Below, piece by piece: positions 1-7,969 of a stretch of DNA of 64,000 nucleotides. The notes under the pieces were generated by a model. That model ran no database searches. It worked only from the letters and a program-made list of their open reading frames with translations, and was not told where the DNA came from. The DNA comes from Massilia sp. PAMC28688 (GTDB lineage: Bacteria > Pseudomonadota > Gammaproteobacteria > Burkholderiales > Burkholderiaceae_D): NCBI RefSeq assembly GCF_019443445.1, contig NZ_CP080378.1, positions 3,224,001-3,288,000 of the forward strand. The letters are read 5' to 3'. A program made the translations under genes and the position numbers. The stretch's first letter is position 1. The number at the start of each line of letters is the position of its first letter.

Positions 1-869
1 ACGATGGCGCCGCCCGATGGCAGTGGCACGGTGCGCGAATACGCGGTTTCAATCTGGTGTTCGATCTGGAAACGCGAAAACAGCGGCACGTCGTCGCTGT
101 AGCGCTTTACACGGTGCACCATGTCGGGCATCACGTGATCCATGAACTGGTGCGCCTGCTCGTAGATATCGTCGGTATCGATCAGGATTTCGCCGATATC
201 GGGCTGGAAGTAATCGCGGATGGCGCGAATGACGAGCGACGATTCCTGATAAATGAGGAAAGCGCCGTGTCCCTGCTTGCCGGCGCCTTCAATGGCACGC
301 CACAGCTGCATCAGGTAATTCAAGTCCCACTGCAGTTCTTCCACATTGCGGCCAATGCCGGCGGTGCGGGCAATGACGGACATGCCTTGTGGCAGATCGA
401 GTTTATCCATCGTTTCGCGCAATTCCTGGCGCTCTTCGCCTTCGACCCGGCGCGATACGCCGCCGCCGCGCGGGTTATTCGGCATCAAGACCAGATAACG
501 GCCGGCCAGGGAAATGAATGAGGTGAGGGCCGCGCCCTTGTTGCCGCGTTCTTCTTTTTCGACCTGGACCATGATTTCCTGGCCTTCGCGCAGCGCATCC
601 TTGATGGACGCATTGCGCACATCGACGCCTTCGCGGAAATAGGTGCGGGCCACTTCCTTGAATGGCAAAAAGCCGTGGCGGTCTTCGCCGTAGCTGACAA
701 AACACGCTTCGAGCGATGGCTCGATGCGGGTGATGACGCCTTTGTAGATATTGGACTTGCGCTGTTCGCGACCTGCGGTTTCGATATCGATATCGATCAG
801 TTTCTGACCGTCGACAATCGCTACGCGCAATTCTTCCTGCTGCGTAGCGTTAAACAACATGCGTTTCAT
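1..869 (-). CDS. rne: Ribonuclease E, N-terminal part (truncated by window edge)
   Basis: Endoribonuclease at the core of the RNA degradosome; it processes rRNA/tRNA precursors and decays mRNA at the inner membrane. Reading the minus strand from ATG at 869 gives MKRMLFNATQQEELRVAIVD and an open frame of about 289 codons to the edge. An S1-like region around residues 37-120 (ITRIEPSLEACFVSYGEDRHGFLPFKEV) and the start of the RNase E/G catalytic region (RTAGIGRNVEELQWDL) are clear. The catalytic-core end and the C-terminal scaffold lie outside the window. It is divergent from rluC, an arrangement also found in enterobacteria, with an unusually roomy gap between them. Identification is firm; only the C-terminal length is unknown. 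Confidence 0.95.
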   Translation of the reverse strand, partial: MKRMLFNATQQEELRVAIVDGQKLIDIDIETAGREQRKSNIYKGVITRIEPSLEACFVSYGEDRHGFLPFKEVARTYFREGVDVRNASIKDALREGQEIMVQVEKEERGNKGAALTSFISLAGRYLVLMPNNPRGGGVSRRVEGEERQELRETMDKLDLPQGMSVIARTAGIGRNVEELQWDLNYLMQLWRAIEGAGKQGHGAFLIYQESSLVIRAIRDYFQPDIGEILIDTDDIYEQAHQFMDHVMPDMVHRVKRYSDDVPLFSRFQIEHQIETAYSRTVPLPSGGAI

Positions 870-1474
870 TTTTATTAACTCCGCGACCCGTGGGCCGTTC
901 CAGTGCCGCTCTGGTAGCTAGCGGCGAAAAGTACAGGGAATGTACGCGGGACAGGGAGCCTGGGGAGGGTATGCCTTTTCGCACGGCGCAGCGACGCAAA
1001 AGCATCGCGGCCGCAACAGGGCGCTAGTAGCGGTCGATCGACATGCCGAGTGCACGCATCACCTGCAACTTCTCTGGATCAAAACCGGTCAAAACCGGGG
1101 CACAGACCAAGCCAGGCGGTGAGCAAATCAGTGAGCCAAACCGTAGCCAGCAATCGCACCGCGAGCGATATGCGGCATCGTCCATCGCATATCCCCGGGA
1201 GCGAGGCTTACATCGGGTCGGGCGAAAACGACAAGCGTTATCGACGCCAACATCCGGCGAGCCGGCCAATCGCGCCAGCTTGCCAGTACTTATCCTTAAA
1301 TATCCAGACTTTCCAATTCCGCAGCCATGTGCCTGATCCGATTACAACAACGGTGCAACCTTGAACGGCGCAGGACTGTGCATACACATATTTTCCATCG
1401 AATTTGCAATTTGGCGAGGCCGATGGATACGCCCCTGTGTAAAATATCGTTTTAATTCTTACACCAGCAGAGGT
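870..1474. other. rne-rluC divergent intergenic region, probable long rne leader
   Basis: About 600 bases separate the rne start from the rluC promoter. Open frames here are short, overlapping and of shadow-like composition, so I call no gene. In other bacteria rne carries a long structured leader used by RNase E to autoregulate its own mRNA; the gap would fit that, but no homologous hairpin could be identified by eye. No convincing minus-strand promoter was found; AT-rich sequence at 1381-1500 is the likeliest place. Confidence 0.4.
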
Positions 1475-1501
1475 TTGACCGCCGCCTGTCGATTATATAT
1501 T
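1475..1501 (+). promoter_or_regulatory. Candidate sigma-70 promoter of rluC
   Basis: TTGACC (1475-1480), a 15-base spacer and TATATT (1496-1501). The spacer is shorter than the 17-base optimum. Transcription would begin near 1508, which places the upstream in-frame ATG at 1506 outside the message and favours ATG 1545 as the rluC start. Confidence 0.45.
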
Positions 1502-1544
1502 CAAAATGAAGGACTTAGAGAGAATTTCTGGGAAGACAGAAGAA

Positions 1545-2561
1545 ATGAAGATGCAAAACCATGTTGTTCCCCCTTCATCACAGGCGACACCCCAAGCTTA
1601 CTTTGTAACCATCGCCGAAGAAGATGCCGGCCAGCGGATTGATAATTTCCTGCTCCGGGTCTGCAAAGGCGTCCCGAAAAGTCATATTTACCGCATCCTG
1701 CGCTCTGGAGAAGTGCGCGTCAATAAAGGCCGCATCGACCAGCTGTACCGCCTCGAAAGCGGTGACATCGTGCGCATTCCCCCGGTGCGGGTGGCGGAAA
1801 AAAACAACGCGGCAGTACCGGCGGCCGAATTTACCATCCTGCACGAAGACAGCCAACTGCTGGTCATCGACAAACCCTGCGGCGTGGCCGTGCATGGGGG
1901 CTCGGGCGTATCGTTTGGGGTGATCGAGCAATTGCGCGCGTCCCGGCCCGATGCCAAGTTCCTGGAGCTGGTGCATCGCCTGGACCGGGAAACCTCGGGC
2001 CTGCTGATGCTGGCCAAGAAACGATCGGCGCTGACCAACCTGCACGAGCAAATGCGCGACGGCCTGACCGACAAGCGCTATCTGACGCTGGTGGCGGGCG
2101 ACTGGAAGAATGCCCGTCAGCACGTCAAGCTGCCCTTGCACAAGTTCACCACGCCGGACGGCGAGCGGCGCGTGTGCGTGCAGGCCGGGGGCATGGAGTC
2201 CCATACCGTCTTTAGCCTGTTGCGCAAATTCAACGAGTTTGCCTTGCTGGAAGCGGAACTGAAGACCGGTCGCACACACCAGATTCGCGTTCATCTGGCT
2301 TCCTCAGGCTTTCCCATTGCAGGTGATGATAAATACGGCGATTTTGCGCTCAATCGCGCTCTACTCAAGGCCACCGACAAGCGCGGCGCCCTCAAGCGCA
2401 TGTTCCTGCATGCGCACCAGATCACCTTTACCCATCCCGAGTCCGGCAAGCAAATGACGCTCAAGGCGCCGCTGGGCGACGATTGCCAGCGTTTCTTGTT
2501 AAGCTTGGGAAAACCACTAACCACCGGTGCGCGCCCTGGCGCCGCCGCCGAGAAGTCCTGA
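1545..2561 (+). CDS. rluC: 23S rRNA pseudouridine synthase RluC
   Basis: Converts uridines 955, 2504 and 2580 (E. coli numbering) of 23S rRNA to pseudouridine. The 338-residue product has an N-terminal S4 RNA-binding domain (about residues 28-90, starting EDAGQRIDNFLLRV) and an RluA-family catalytic domain with the signature HRLDRETSG, whose Asp is the catalytic residue, and the family's KTGRTHQIRVHL motif near the end. I chose ATG 1545 over the in-frame ATG 1506 because the candidate promoter would initiate downstream of 1506 and an AGAAGA-type ribosome site lies just before 1545. The gene is followed without a gap by the phosphatase gene, so the two are probably cotranscribed. Confidence 0.92.
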   Translation: MKMQNHVVPPSSQATPQAYFVTIAEEDAGQRIDNFLLRVCKGVPKSHIYRILRSGEVRVNKGRIDQLYRLESGDIVRIPPVRVAEKNNAAVPAAEFTILHEDSQLLVIDKPCGVAVHGGSGVSFGVIEQLRASRPDAKFLELVHRLDRETSGLLMLAKKRSALTNLHEQMRDGLTDKRYLTLVAGDWKNARQHVKLPLHKFTTPDGERRVCVQAGGMESHTVFSLLRKFNEFALLEAELKTGRTHQIRVHLASSGFPIAGDDKYGDFALNRALLKATDKRGALKRMFLHAHQITFTHPESGKQMTLKAPLGDDCQRFLLSLGKPLTTGARPGAAAEKS

Positions 2562-2562
2562 T

Positions 2563-3222
2563 ATGCCACGCAAGCAATTTGATTTAATCGTCTTTGACTG
2601 GGACGGCACGCTGATGGACAGCACCTCCACCATCGTCAAGTGCATCCAGGGCGCCTGCCGCGACCTGGGCTTGCCGATTCCGCGTGACGAGGCCGCTTCC
2701 CACGTCATCGGGCTGGGGCTGTTTGAAGCGATGCAGGCCGTCATGCCAAACGTGGACCCGGCCATCTACCCACGCATGGTGGAGCGGTATCGCTATCATT
2801 TTCTGTCAAAAGACCACGAACTGGTGTTATTTGACGGTGTGCGGGAAATGCTGGCTGAACTGGTGCAAGAAGGGTATTTTCTCGCCGTGGCAACCGGCAA
2901 GAGCCGTGTGGGCTTGAACAGGGCGCTCAATGCCGTCGGCCTGCTGTCGCTGTTTGACGCGACACGGTGCGCGGACGAAACCTTCTCCAAGCCCCATCCA
3001 GCCATGCTGCAGGAACTGACCCGGGAGTTGGGTCAGGACATGAAACGCACCGTGATGATCGGCGACACCTCGCACGACCTGCTTATGGCCAGTAACGCCG
3101 GCGCGGCAGGCATTGCGGTTCAGTATGGGGCTCATCCGGTGGCACAACTCGACGCCTGCATGCCACTCTATTCGGCAGCCTCGGTCCACCAGCTGCACGG
3201 CTGGCTGAGCGTGAACGCATGA
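2563..3222 (+). CDS. HAD-superfamily hydrolase, Gph (phosphoglycolate phosphatase)-like
   Basis: A 219-residue HAD phosphatase. All four HAD motifs are visible: DWDGTLMDS with nucleophile D12 and acid/base D14, the ATGKS threonine loop, the Lys of the FSKPHP segment, and the acidic GDTSHD loop. An alpha-helical cap follows motif I, as in Gph and PpaX enzymes. ATG 2563 lies two bases after the rluC stop, and the stop overlaps the next start, so translation is probably coupled. Phosphoglycolate is the best-known substrate of close relatives, but HAD substrates cannot be read from sequence, so the substrate stays open. Confidence 0.85.
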   Translation: MPRKQFDLIVFDWDGTLMDSTSTIVKCIQGACRDLGLPIPRDEAASHVIGLGLFEAMQAVMPNVDPAIYPRMVERYRYHFLSKDHELVLFDGVREMLAELVQEGYFLAVATGKSRVGLNRALNAVGLLSLFDATRCADETFSKPHPAMLQELTRELGQDMKRTVMIGDTSHDLLMASNAGAAGIAVQYGAHPVAQLDACMPLYSAASVHQLHGWLSVNA

Positions 3223-3596
3223 CGCTCGATCCGCAGGCGCTGCGCATCTGCGATGCGGCAGCCGTGGTGGAAGGCGGCAAGGGTGTGCGCTTTCCCGTCC
3301 TCGCTTTTGGTGACAAGGCCACCGGTTTTGTGGTGCGCTATGACGGCAAGCCCTATGCTTACCTGAACCGCTGTGCCCACGTGCCCATCGAACTGGACTG
3401 GGCAGAAGGGGAGTTCTTCGAGTCGAGCGGCCTGTACATCATGTGTGCCACCCATGGCGCCATCTATGTTCCGGAAAGTGGCTATTGCGCCGGTGGCCCC
3501 TGCAAGGGGGCACGCCTGCGCAGTATTGCCGTAACCGAGCATGAAGGGGGAATCTACTGGATCCCCGACGAGTTCATCGCGCCGCCAGCGGCGTAA
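3219..3596 (+). CDS. Rieske [2Fe-2S] ferredoxin-like protein
   Basis: A 125-residue single-domain Rieske protein. The cluster ligands are present: C52-x-H54 in the first box (CAHVPIE) and C76-x-x-H79 in the second (CATHGAIY), with a GGPC segment supplying the usual loop next to the cluster. There is no signal peptide and no oxygenase catalytic domain, so it is a soluble cytoplasmic electron-transfer or assembly protein. Its start overlaps the stop of the phosphatase gene (ATGA). The same Gph-Rieske-SppA order is, as far as I recall, common in betaproteobacteria; the physiological partner is not known to me. Confidence 0.85.
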   Translation: MTLDPQALRICDAAAVVEGGKGVRFPVLAFGDKATGFVVRYDGKPYAYLNRCAHVPIELDWAEGEFFESSGLYIMCATHGAIYVPESGYCAGGPCKGARLRSIAVTEHEGGIYWIPDEFIAPPAA

Positions 3597-3615
3597 CTTC
3601 AATGTGCGTGACACC

Positions 3616-4617
3616 ATGAGCGAGCTTCCGGGCACTGATTACTCCGACGTCAAGATCCAGGCCCCACTGCCGAGCGCGGTGGCATGGGAACGCGACACGC
3701 TGGAAAAGCTGGTTTTTGCCACGGTGCACGAACGGCGCGCTGCCCGGCGCTGGAGCATCTTTTTCAAGCTCAGCTTCCTGTTGCTCGCGTTTTTCGCCTT
3801 ATGGTCACTGTCCGATTTTAATTTCACCGGCAGTGACGGCGAACTCATCGGCACCCACACGGCCCTGATTGAAATTGAAGGGAGCATCGAGGAAGAGGGC
3901 AATGGCGCTGCCGATGTCGTCATTCCTTCTCTCAACAAGGCATTCAGCGACCGTGAATCACGGGCCGTTGTGCTGAAGATCAACAGCCCGGGCGGCAGCC
4001 CGGTCCAGGCCGGCGCCATCGTCGATGAAATCCTCCGGCTGCGCAAGGCCTATCCCGCCAAGCCCGTCTACGTGGTGGTGGACGAGATCTGTGCCTCGGG
4101 CGGCCATTATATTGCGGCCGCGGCCGACCGAATCTACGTTAACAAGGCCAGTATTGTCGGTTCCGTGGGCGTGCTCATGGACGGTTTTGGCTTTACCGGA
4201 GCCATGGACAAGCTCGGCGTGGAGCGGCGCCTGCTCACGGCCGGCGAAAATAAAGGTTTCCTCGATCCCTTCAGCCCCCAGTCAGACACGCACAAGGCGC
4301 ATGCCCAGGCCATGCTCAATGAAATTCACCAGCAATTCATCGCCGTCGTGCGCAGCGGGCGCGGCACACGCCTGAAGGAAACACCGGAAACTTTCTCGGG
4401 ACTGTTCTGGAGCGGCGCCAGGGCAGTGGACATGGGCCTGGCCGATGGCTTTGGCACGATCGAGAGCGTCGCGCGCGATGTCGTCAGGGTCGAAGATATT
4501 GTCGACTATACGGCCCAGGAAGGGTTGCCCGAGCGGGTGCTGAAAAAATTCGGGGCGGCGGTGGGACAGGGGGCAATGCGCACCTTATATGCCGGTACCA
4601 GGCCCGCTGTGCGGTAG
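3616..4617 (+). CDS. sppA: Signal-peptide-peptidase-like S49 serine peptidase (SppA/SohB type)
   Basis: A 333-residue inner-membrane peptidase of family S49, which cleaves cleaved signal peptides or membrane-protein fragments. One transmembrane segment (about residues 46-66, WSIFFKLSFLLLAFFALWSL) anchors a periplasmic catalytic domain. The Ser-Lys dyad is visible as S161 in CASGGHY and K213 in GENKGFLDPF, with the 52-residue spacing of the short single-domain SppA enzymes. E. coli SppA is a double-length version, so this is the short form. ATG 3616 is preferred; GTG 3604 in the same frame is possible. It closes the operon that begins with rluC. Confidence 0.88.
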   Translation: MSELPGTDYSDVKIQAPLPSAVAWERDTLEKLVFATVHERRAARRWSIFFKLSFLLLAFFALWSLSDFNFTGSDGELIGTHTALIEIEGSIEEEGNGAADVVIPSLNKAFSDRESRAVVLKINSPGGSPVQAGAIVDEILRLRKAYPAKPVYVVVDEICASGGHYIAAAADRIYVNKASIVGSVGVLMDGFGFTGAMDKLGVERRLLTAGENKGFLDPFSPQSDTHKAHAQAMLNEIHQQFIAVVRSGRGTRLKETPETFSGLFWSGARAVDMGLADGFGTIESVARDVVRVEDIVDYTAQEGLPERVLKKFGAAVGQGAMRTLYAGTRPAVR

Positions 4618-4639
4618 TCGACAGTGGTTAATTTTCCCC

Positions 4640-4667
4640 TTGCATGTTCGCCCCGGTGTTCTATAGT
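4640..4667 (+). promoter_or_regulatory. Sigma-70-type promoter of the candidate small RNA
   Basis: TTGCAT (4640-4645), a 16-base spacer and TATAGT (4662-4667). Initiation would fall near 4674. It lies just after the sppA stop and no open reading frame follows before the terminator. Confidence 0.6.
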
Positions 4668-4673
4668 GGACCT

Positions 4674-4838
4674 GTAGTTCTTTGCAAGGGGGGCGACATC
4701 AATAACAAGCGTTATCTAAGCACAACAATTTGCATGAACGGCTAACTGCGTTGAACACGCGGTATTAGAGTGAATTTCAATTCCTCGCACATTCCCGCTC
4801 AGGGAGTGGAAAAACGACGGCTGATGCCGTCGTTTTTC
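4674..4838 (+). ncRNA. Candidate small non-coding RNA (about 165 nt)
   Basis: The transcript is inferred from a promoter and an intrinsic terminator enclosing about 165 bases with no credible reading frame; the only ATG present gives a three-codon frame. Visible structure includes a small hairpin ATAAC-AAGC-GTTAT near 4702-4715, a GCGT/ACGC pair near 4755, and the terminator stem. It does not resemble 6S RNA, tmRNA, RNase P RNA or SRP RNA. It could be a trans-acting sRNA. The alternative is a remnant leader or attenuator, but no downstream gene on this strand lies within 690 bases. Confidence 0.5.
4809..4838 (+). terminator. Intrinsic terminator
   Basis: A perfect 13-bp stem (GAAAAACGACGGC pairing with GCCGTCGTTTTTC) with a TGAT loop. 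The 3' arm ends in five T residues and the 5' arm carries five A residues, so it could act on both strands. Confidence 0.85.
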
Positions 4839-4960
4839 ATATTAACGGGCAATGTGCGGGAACATTAACTCTCAGGAATGCGGGACGGGATGGTTTGCTA
4901 AGCAGGCCGGGCTTCCTGGCGGTAAGGGGCCCATGCTGCTCAGCATGGGCGCGAGACTAG

Positions 4961-5284
4961 CTAGTTGGCGAAGGCCTTGGCGGCACGCTGAGCTGGGCAA
5001 TGCGCGGACGGGCTGTACATGACGGGACGCATCATAGCTGGCAAGGGTTCGCCGGCGCCTTCCGCCTGGGCAAAGCCGCCGTGGGCAATCCACTGTGCCA
5101 GATTGCGCTGGGCTTGGTCGACCCAGCGTGCCTGAGGGGAAATACGCGAGATATCCTGGGGTAGCTCGGCCGAGGGGCGCACACCGCCGGTCCAGCGGGC
5201 AATGGCAGCGCGAGCTGTTTCCAGCGCCGACAAGGCATCAGATTCGGAAAACTCAGCGGTGCAGATCAGGTCGTTCGAACTCAT
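4961..5284 (-). CDS. Small hypothetical protein, about 107 aa
   Basis: I do not recognise this protein. The frame has no signal peptide or membrane segment, an acidic Ser/Ala-rich N-terminus, a Trp-containing middle (ARWVDQAQRNLAQWIAHGGFAQ) and a C-terminus rich in Ala and Pro. Start ATG 5284 is favoured over ATG 5293, because a GAGAGG ribosome site lies 9 bases before 5284 but touches 5293. It stands alone on the minus strand between the small-RNA unit and rsuA. The composition looks protein-like rather than shadow-like, and no better frame overlaps it. Function unknown. Confidence 0.6.
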   Translation of the reverse strand: MSSNDLICTAEFSESDALSALETARAAIARWTGGVRPSAELPQDISRISPQARWVDQAQRNLAQWIAHGGFAQAEGAGEPLPAMMRPVMYSPSAHCPAQRAAKAFAN

Positions 5285-5536
5285 TGTGCGCATCCTCTCG
5301 TTTTACTGTCTATTTGTCTTGATTTCTTTGGTAAGGAATCCTTGTTGCCATTCAGCCGATTCCTAACGATGGCTCAGTGTAACAATCACTCTCTCGCCAC
5401 CCTTGATTTTTCTCAAACCGGGCCAAAACCCCTTCATAATTTCCGTAGGCTGTAGGGAAATTCCTATCTGGCTGCTAGCTAGTTGCAGTACCAGCTATCT
5501 GGCGCCCGGTGTGGCGCATCTGGTACAGTCTCGCCC

Positions 5537-6265
5537 ATGAGTAAATTATCCCTGGACCGCATCCTGCAATCGCAGGGCTTTGGCACGCGCAAGTACTGTC
5601 GTGCATTGATTGAAGATGGTGAAGTGAGCATTGCTGGCGAAGTCCAAACCAGCTACAAGACCAGCCTGGAGACCGACGGCCTGGTGCTGGATGTCTTTGG
5701 CGAGCAATGGGTGGTGCGCGAGCATGTCTATATTGCCCTGCACAAGCCCGCCAATTTCGAATGCTCGCGCAAGCCGAGCCACCATCCTGGCGTACTGACC
5801 TTGTTGCCAGAGCAATTTACCTGGCGCGACGTGCAGCCGGTGGGACGACTGGATCACGACACGACCGGCATGCTGCTCATGTCCGACGACGGGCCTTTTA
5901 TTCACGCCCAATCCTCGCCCAAGCGCCACATCCCCAAAATTTATCAGGCTACGACGGCCGATCCTGTGACGCCGGAACTGGTGGCGCAGCTATTGTCGGG
6001 CGTGCAATTGCATGACGAGCCGGCACCACTCGCGGCCCAGCGCTGCGTGCAACTGGGCGAGCGCCAGCTCGAAATCGTGCTGGAGCAAGGCAAGTATCAT
6101 CAGGTCAAGCGCATGCTGGCCGCCGCCGGCAACCATTGCGCGGCCTTGCACCGCGCCGCCATCGGCGGCCTGACGCTCGACTCGCTGGGTCTGGCCGAAG
6201 GAGAGTGGTGTTACCTGGAGAAAGAGCAGCTGGCCTTGCTGGTACCGGCCGAGGCGCAGCCATGA
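5537..6265 (+). CDS. rsuA: 16S rRNA pseudouridine synthase, RsuA type
   Basis: A 242-residue enzyme of the RsuA/RluB/E/F family, which isomerises a single uridine (U516 in 16S rRNA for RsuA). It has an N-terminal S4 domain (about residues 4-50; LDRILQSQGFGTRKYCRALI) and the family catalytic motif GRLDHDTTG with D106 as the catalytic Asp, then the KQ.KRM-type segment KYHQVKRMLAA. Start ATG 5537 gives the canonical MSKLSLDRIL N-terminus; the longer frame from 5483 would add 18 residues of no family resemblance. The stop overlaps the next start (ATGA). RsuA is likeliest, but RluE/F types differ only subtly. Confidence 0.85.
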   Translation: MSKLSLDRILQSQGFGTRKYCRALIEDGEVSIAGEVQTSYKTSLETDGLVLDVFGEQWVVREHVYIALHKPANFECSRKPSHHPGVLTLLPEQFTWRDVQPVGRLDHDTTGMLLMSDDGPFIHAQSSPKRHIPKIYQATTADPVTPELVAQLLSGVQLHDEPAPLAAQRCVQLGERQLEIVLEQGKYHQVKRMLAAAGNHCAALHRAAIGGLTLDSLGLAEGEWCYLEKEQLALLVPAEAQP

Positions 6266-7269
6266 AGCTGGCCACGCTCAAGGACGGCACCCGTGACGGC
6301 CAGCTGGCAGTGGTTTCGCGCGACCTCAAGACAGCTTGCGTGGCTGACGGCATCGCGCCCACGCTGCAGGCGGCGCTGGATGACTGGGGCTTCATCGCGC
6401 CTCAGCTCAATGAAACGTACCAGCTATTAAATAGCGGACGGGCGCAGCGCAGCTTCGAATTTGAACCGGCGCGCTGCATGGCGCCGCTGCCGCGCGCTTT
6501 CCAGTGGGTCGATGGCTCGGCCTATGTCAACCATGTGGAGCTGGTACGCAAGGCGCGCAACGCCGAATTGCCACCGTCATTTTGGGAAGATCCATTGATG
6601 TATCAGGGCGGCAGTGACGATTTCCTCGGTCCTACCGACGATATTGTGCTCGCGTACGAGGAATGGGGCATCGATTTCGAGAGTGAGGTGGCCGTCATCA
6701 CGGGCGACGTGCCCATGGGAGCGACTCCGGACCAGGCTCACCAGCAGATCCGCTTGCTGATGCTGGTCAACGATGTTTCGCTGCGTAACCTGATTCCGCC
6801 GGAATTGGCCAAGGGCTTCGGTTTTCTGCAGTCCAAGCCGGCCACCAGCTTCTCGCCGGTTGCCATCACCCCGGATGAACTGGGTGACGCGTGGCAGGGC
6901 GGCAAGGTGCACCTGGCACTGCGTTCGACCTTGAATGGCAAGCTGGTGGGGCAGCCGCACGCCGGTGAGGACATGGTTTTCAATTTTCCGCAGCTCATCG
7001 CTCACTTGTGCAAGACGCGCAATGCCCGTGCCGGTACCATTGTCGGGTCGGGCACGGTGTCGAATAAAGAAGAAAAGCGGGGCTACTCGTGCATTGCCGA
7101 GAAACGCTGCCTGGAAATGATGGCCGATGGGGTGGCCAGCACGCCGTTCATGCTGTTTGGCGACACTATCCGCATCGAAATGCTCGATGCAGCCGGCAAG
7201 TCGCTGTTTGGCGCTATCGCGCAGCGCGTGGTCCAGGCTGGCGCACGCAAGGAGGCGCCCAGTGCTTGA
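6262..7269 (+). CDS. Fumarylacetoacetate hydrolase family protein
   Basis: A 335-residue metal-dependent C-C hydrolase or isomerase of the FAH fold, which acts on diketo acids. The metal-site region is visible (DFESEVAVITGDVP), as is the following NDVSLRNL segment; an N-terminal domain precedes it. Length and layout match the two-domain enzymes annotated as fumarylacetoacetate hydrolases in proteobacteria. ATG 6262 overlaps the rsuA stop, which suggests cotranscription. No other tyrosine-degradation genes are nearby, so the actual substrate is open. Confidence 0.85.
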   Translation: MKLATLKDGTRDGQLAVVSRDLKTACVADGIAPTLQAALDDWGFIAPQLNETYQLLNSGRAQRSFEFEPARCMAPLPRAFQWVDGSAYVNHVELVRKARNAELPPSFWEDPLMYQGGSDDFLGPTDDIVLAYEEWGIDFESEVAVITGDVPMGATPDQAHQQIRLLMLVNDVSLRNLIPPELAKGFGFLQSKPATSFSPVAITPDELGDAWQGGKVHLALRSTLNGKLVGQPHAGEDMVFNFPQLIAHLCKTRNARAGTIVGSGTVSNKEEKRGYSCIAEKRCLEMMADGVASTPFMLFGDTIRIEMLDAAGKSLFGAIAQRVVQAGARKEAPSA

Positions 7270-7270
7270 G

Positions 7271-7759
7271 TCAGAATCCGTGGCGACGCTTGAGGTAGAG
7301 GGGCAGCATCCACCAGACCGACAAGATGAGGCTGGCCATGATAGCCCCCGATACGATACCCAGCAGGGGGCCGAACACTTCTGAGATAACCATATTGGTG
7401 CCCAGAATGAATGCCACGCCAAGGGCACCTGACCCGGCCACAATCTGGCGGCTGGCCATGCGTTTGAAGCGGGCCTTGCTGATCAGTGGGCGCATCAGGC
7501 GGTGCTGGATAGCAGGGGCGCTCAACAGGACCAAGCTGGTCAGCGCGCAGAAAAACGTCGCGAGAAAAACGTAGCGTTGGGCTTCGATCACGCCGCGCGC
7601 GCCGCCATTGAAAGGTAGCAGGATCAGGAAAGCAGTCAGCATCTGTGCGCCTGGCAGCAAGATCCGTAGTTCGCTGAGCATGTCGCTGAGGTCGCCGTCA
7701 CCGTGTAGTTCAGAGCGTACGGTTGTTTCAAGTGGCAGCTGAGGCAGATTTTTGGACAT
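7271..7759 (-). CDS. DUF6328 family membrane protein
   Basis: A 162-residue protein with four predicted membrane segments in two hairpins (AQMLTAFLILLPF, RYVFLATFFCALTSLVLLSAP, GSGALGVAFILGTNMVISEVFG, GIVSGAIMASLILSVWWMLPL). The ELRI...GAQMLTAFLI opening and the closing WWMLPL are typical of DUF6328. Function of the family is unknown. It is convergent with the FAH gene, the two stops being one base apart, and its start faces the polysaccharide locus. No strong ribosome site precedes ATG 7759. Confidence 0.75.
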   Translation of the reverse strand: MSKNLPQLPLETTVRSELHGDGDLSDMLSELRILLPGAQMLTAFLILLPFNGGARGVIEAQRYVFLATFFCALTSLVLLSAPAIQHRLMRPLISKARFKRMASRQIVAGSGALGVAFILGTNMVISEVFGPLLGIVSGAIMASLILSVWWMLPLYLKRRHGF

Positions 7760-7969
7760 GGCGGATAAGTAAGGTGTTGTAACAGGGCGGCAGCGGTCGG
7801 CCCGAAATGGGTATTATGATGCAAGGCGGAAATATAGGGCTGTCCGTTCGCAAGAATTCCTCCAATCACGACGCGCGTCACGGTTCACAAGAAACCCTCG
7901 ACTTGAATTGTTTTAATGTAAAATGCGGGCGGTATTTGTAGGCCCACGTTCTTCCACCTCTAACATCCG

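Larger units (their letters stand above)
4618..4960. other. Intergenic region holding a probable small RNA unit
   Basis: No protein-coding frame is credible here. The stretch contains a good promoter (4640-4667), a perfect terminator hairpin (4809-4838) and a second inverted repeat, GCCCATGCTG/CAGCATGGGC, near 4929-4950 just beyond the stop of the next, minus-strand gene. That second hairpin lacks a T-run and is a weak terminator at best. Confidence 0.6.

Noticed and set aside
901..926. A JUMPStart-like string (CAGTGC then CTCTGGTAGCT) on the plus strand
   Set aside because: The JUMPStart/ops element precedes polysaccharide operons, but here it would be in the antisense of the rne leader with no such operon downstream, and the ops core is absent. 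Chance similarity.
1024..1269. Minus-strand frame ending in a protein-like stretch (TGFDPEKLQVMRALGMSIDRY)
   Set aside because: Only the last 20 or so residues look protein-like; the rest is Arg/Cys/Pro-rich, with no ribosome site and no family. A remnant is possible but cannot be supported.
4929..4950. GCCCATGCTG/CAGCATGGGC hairpin as a terminator of the 4961-5284 gene
   Set aside because: The stem is good, but no T-run follows on the minus strand; not listed as a terminator.
7919..7924. TAAAAT as promoter of the polysaccharide locus
   Set aside because: No -35 at a suitable distance: the nearest TTGAAT is only 10 bases away. Not listed as a separate feature.
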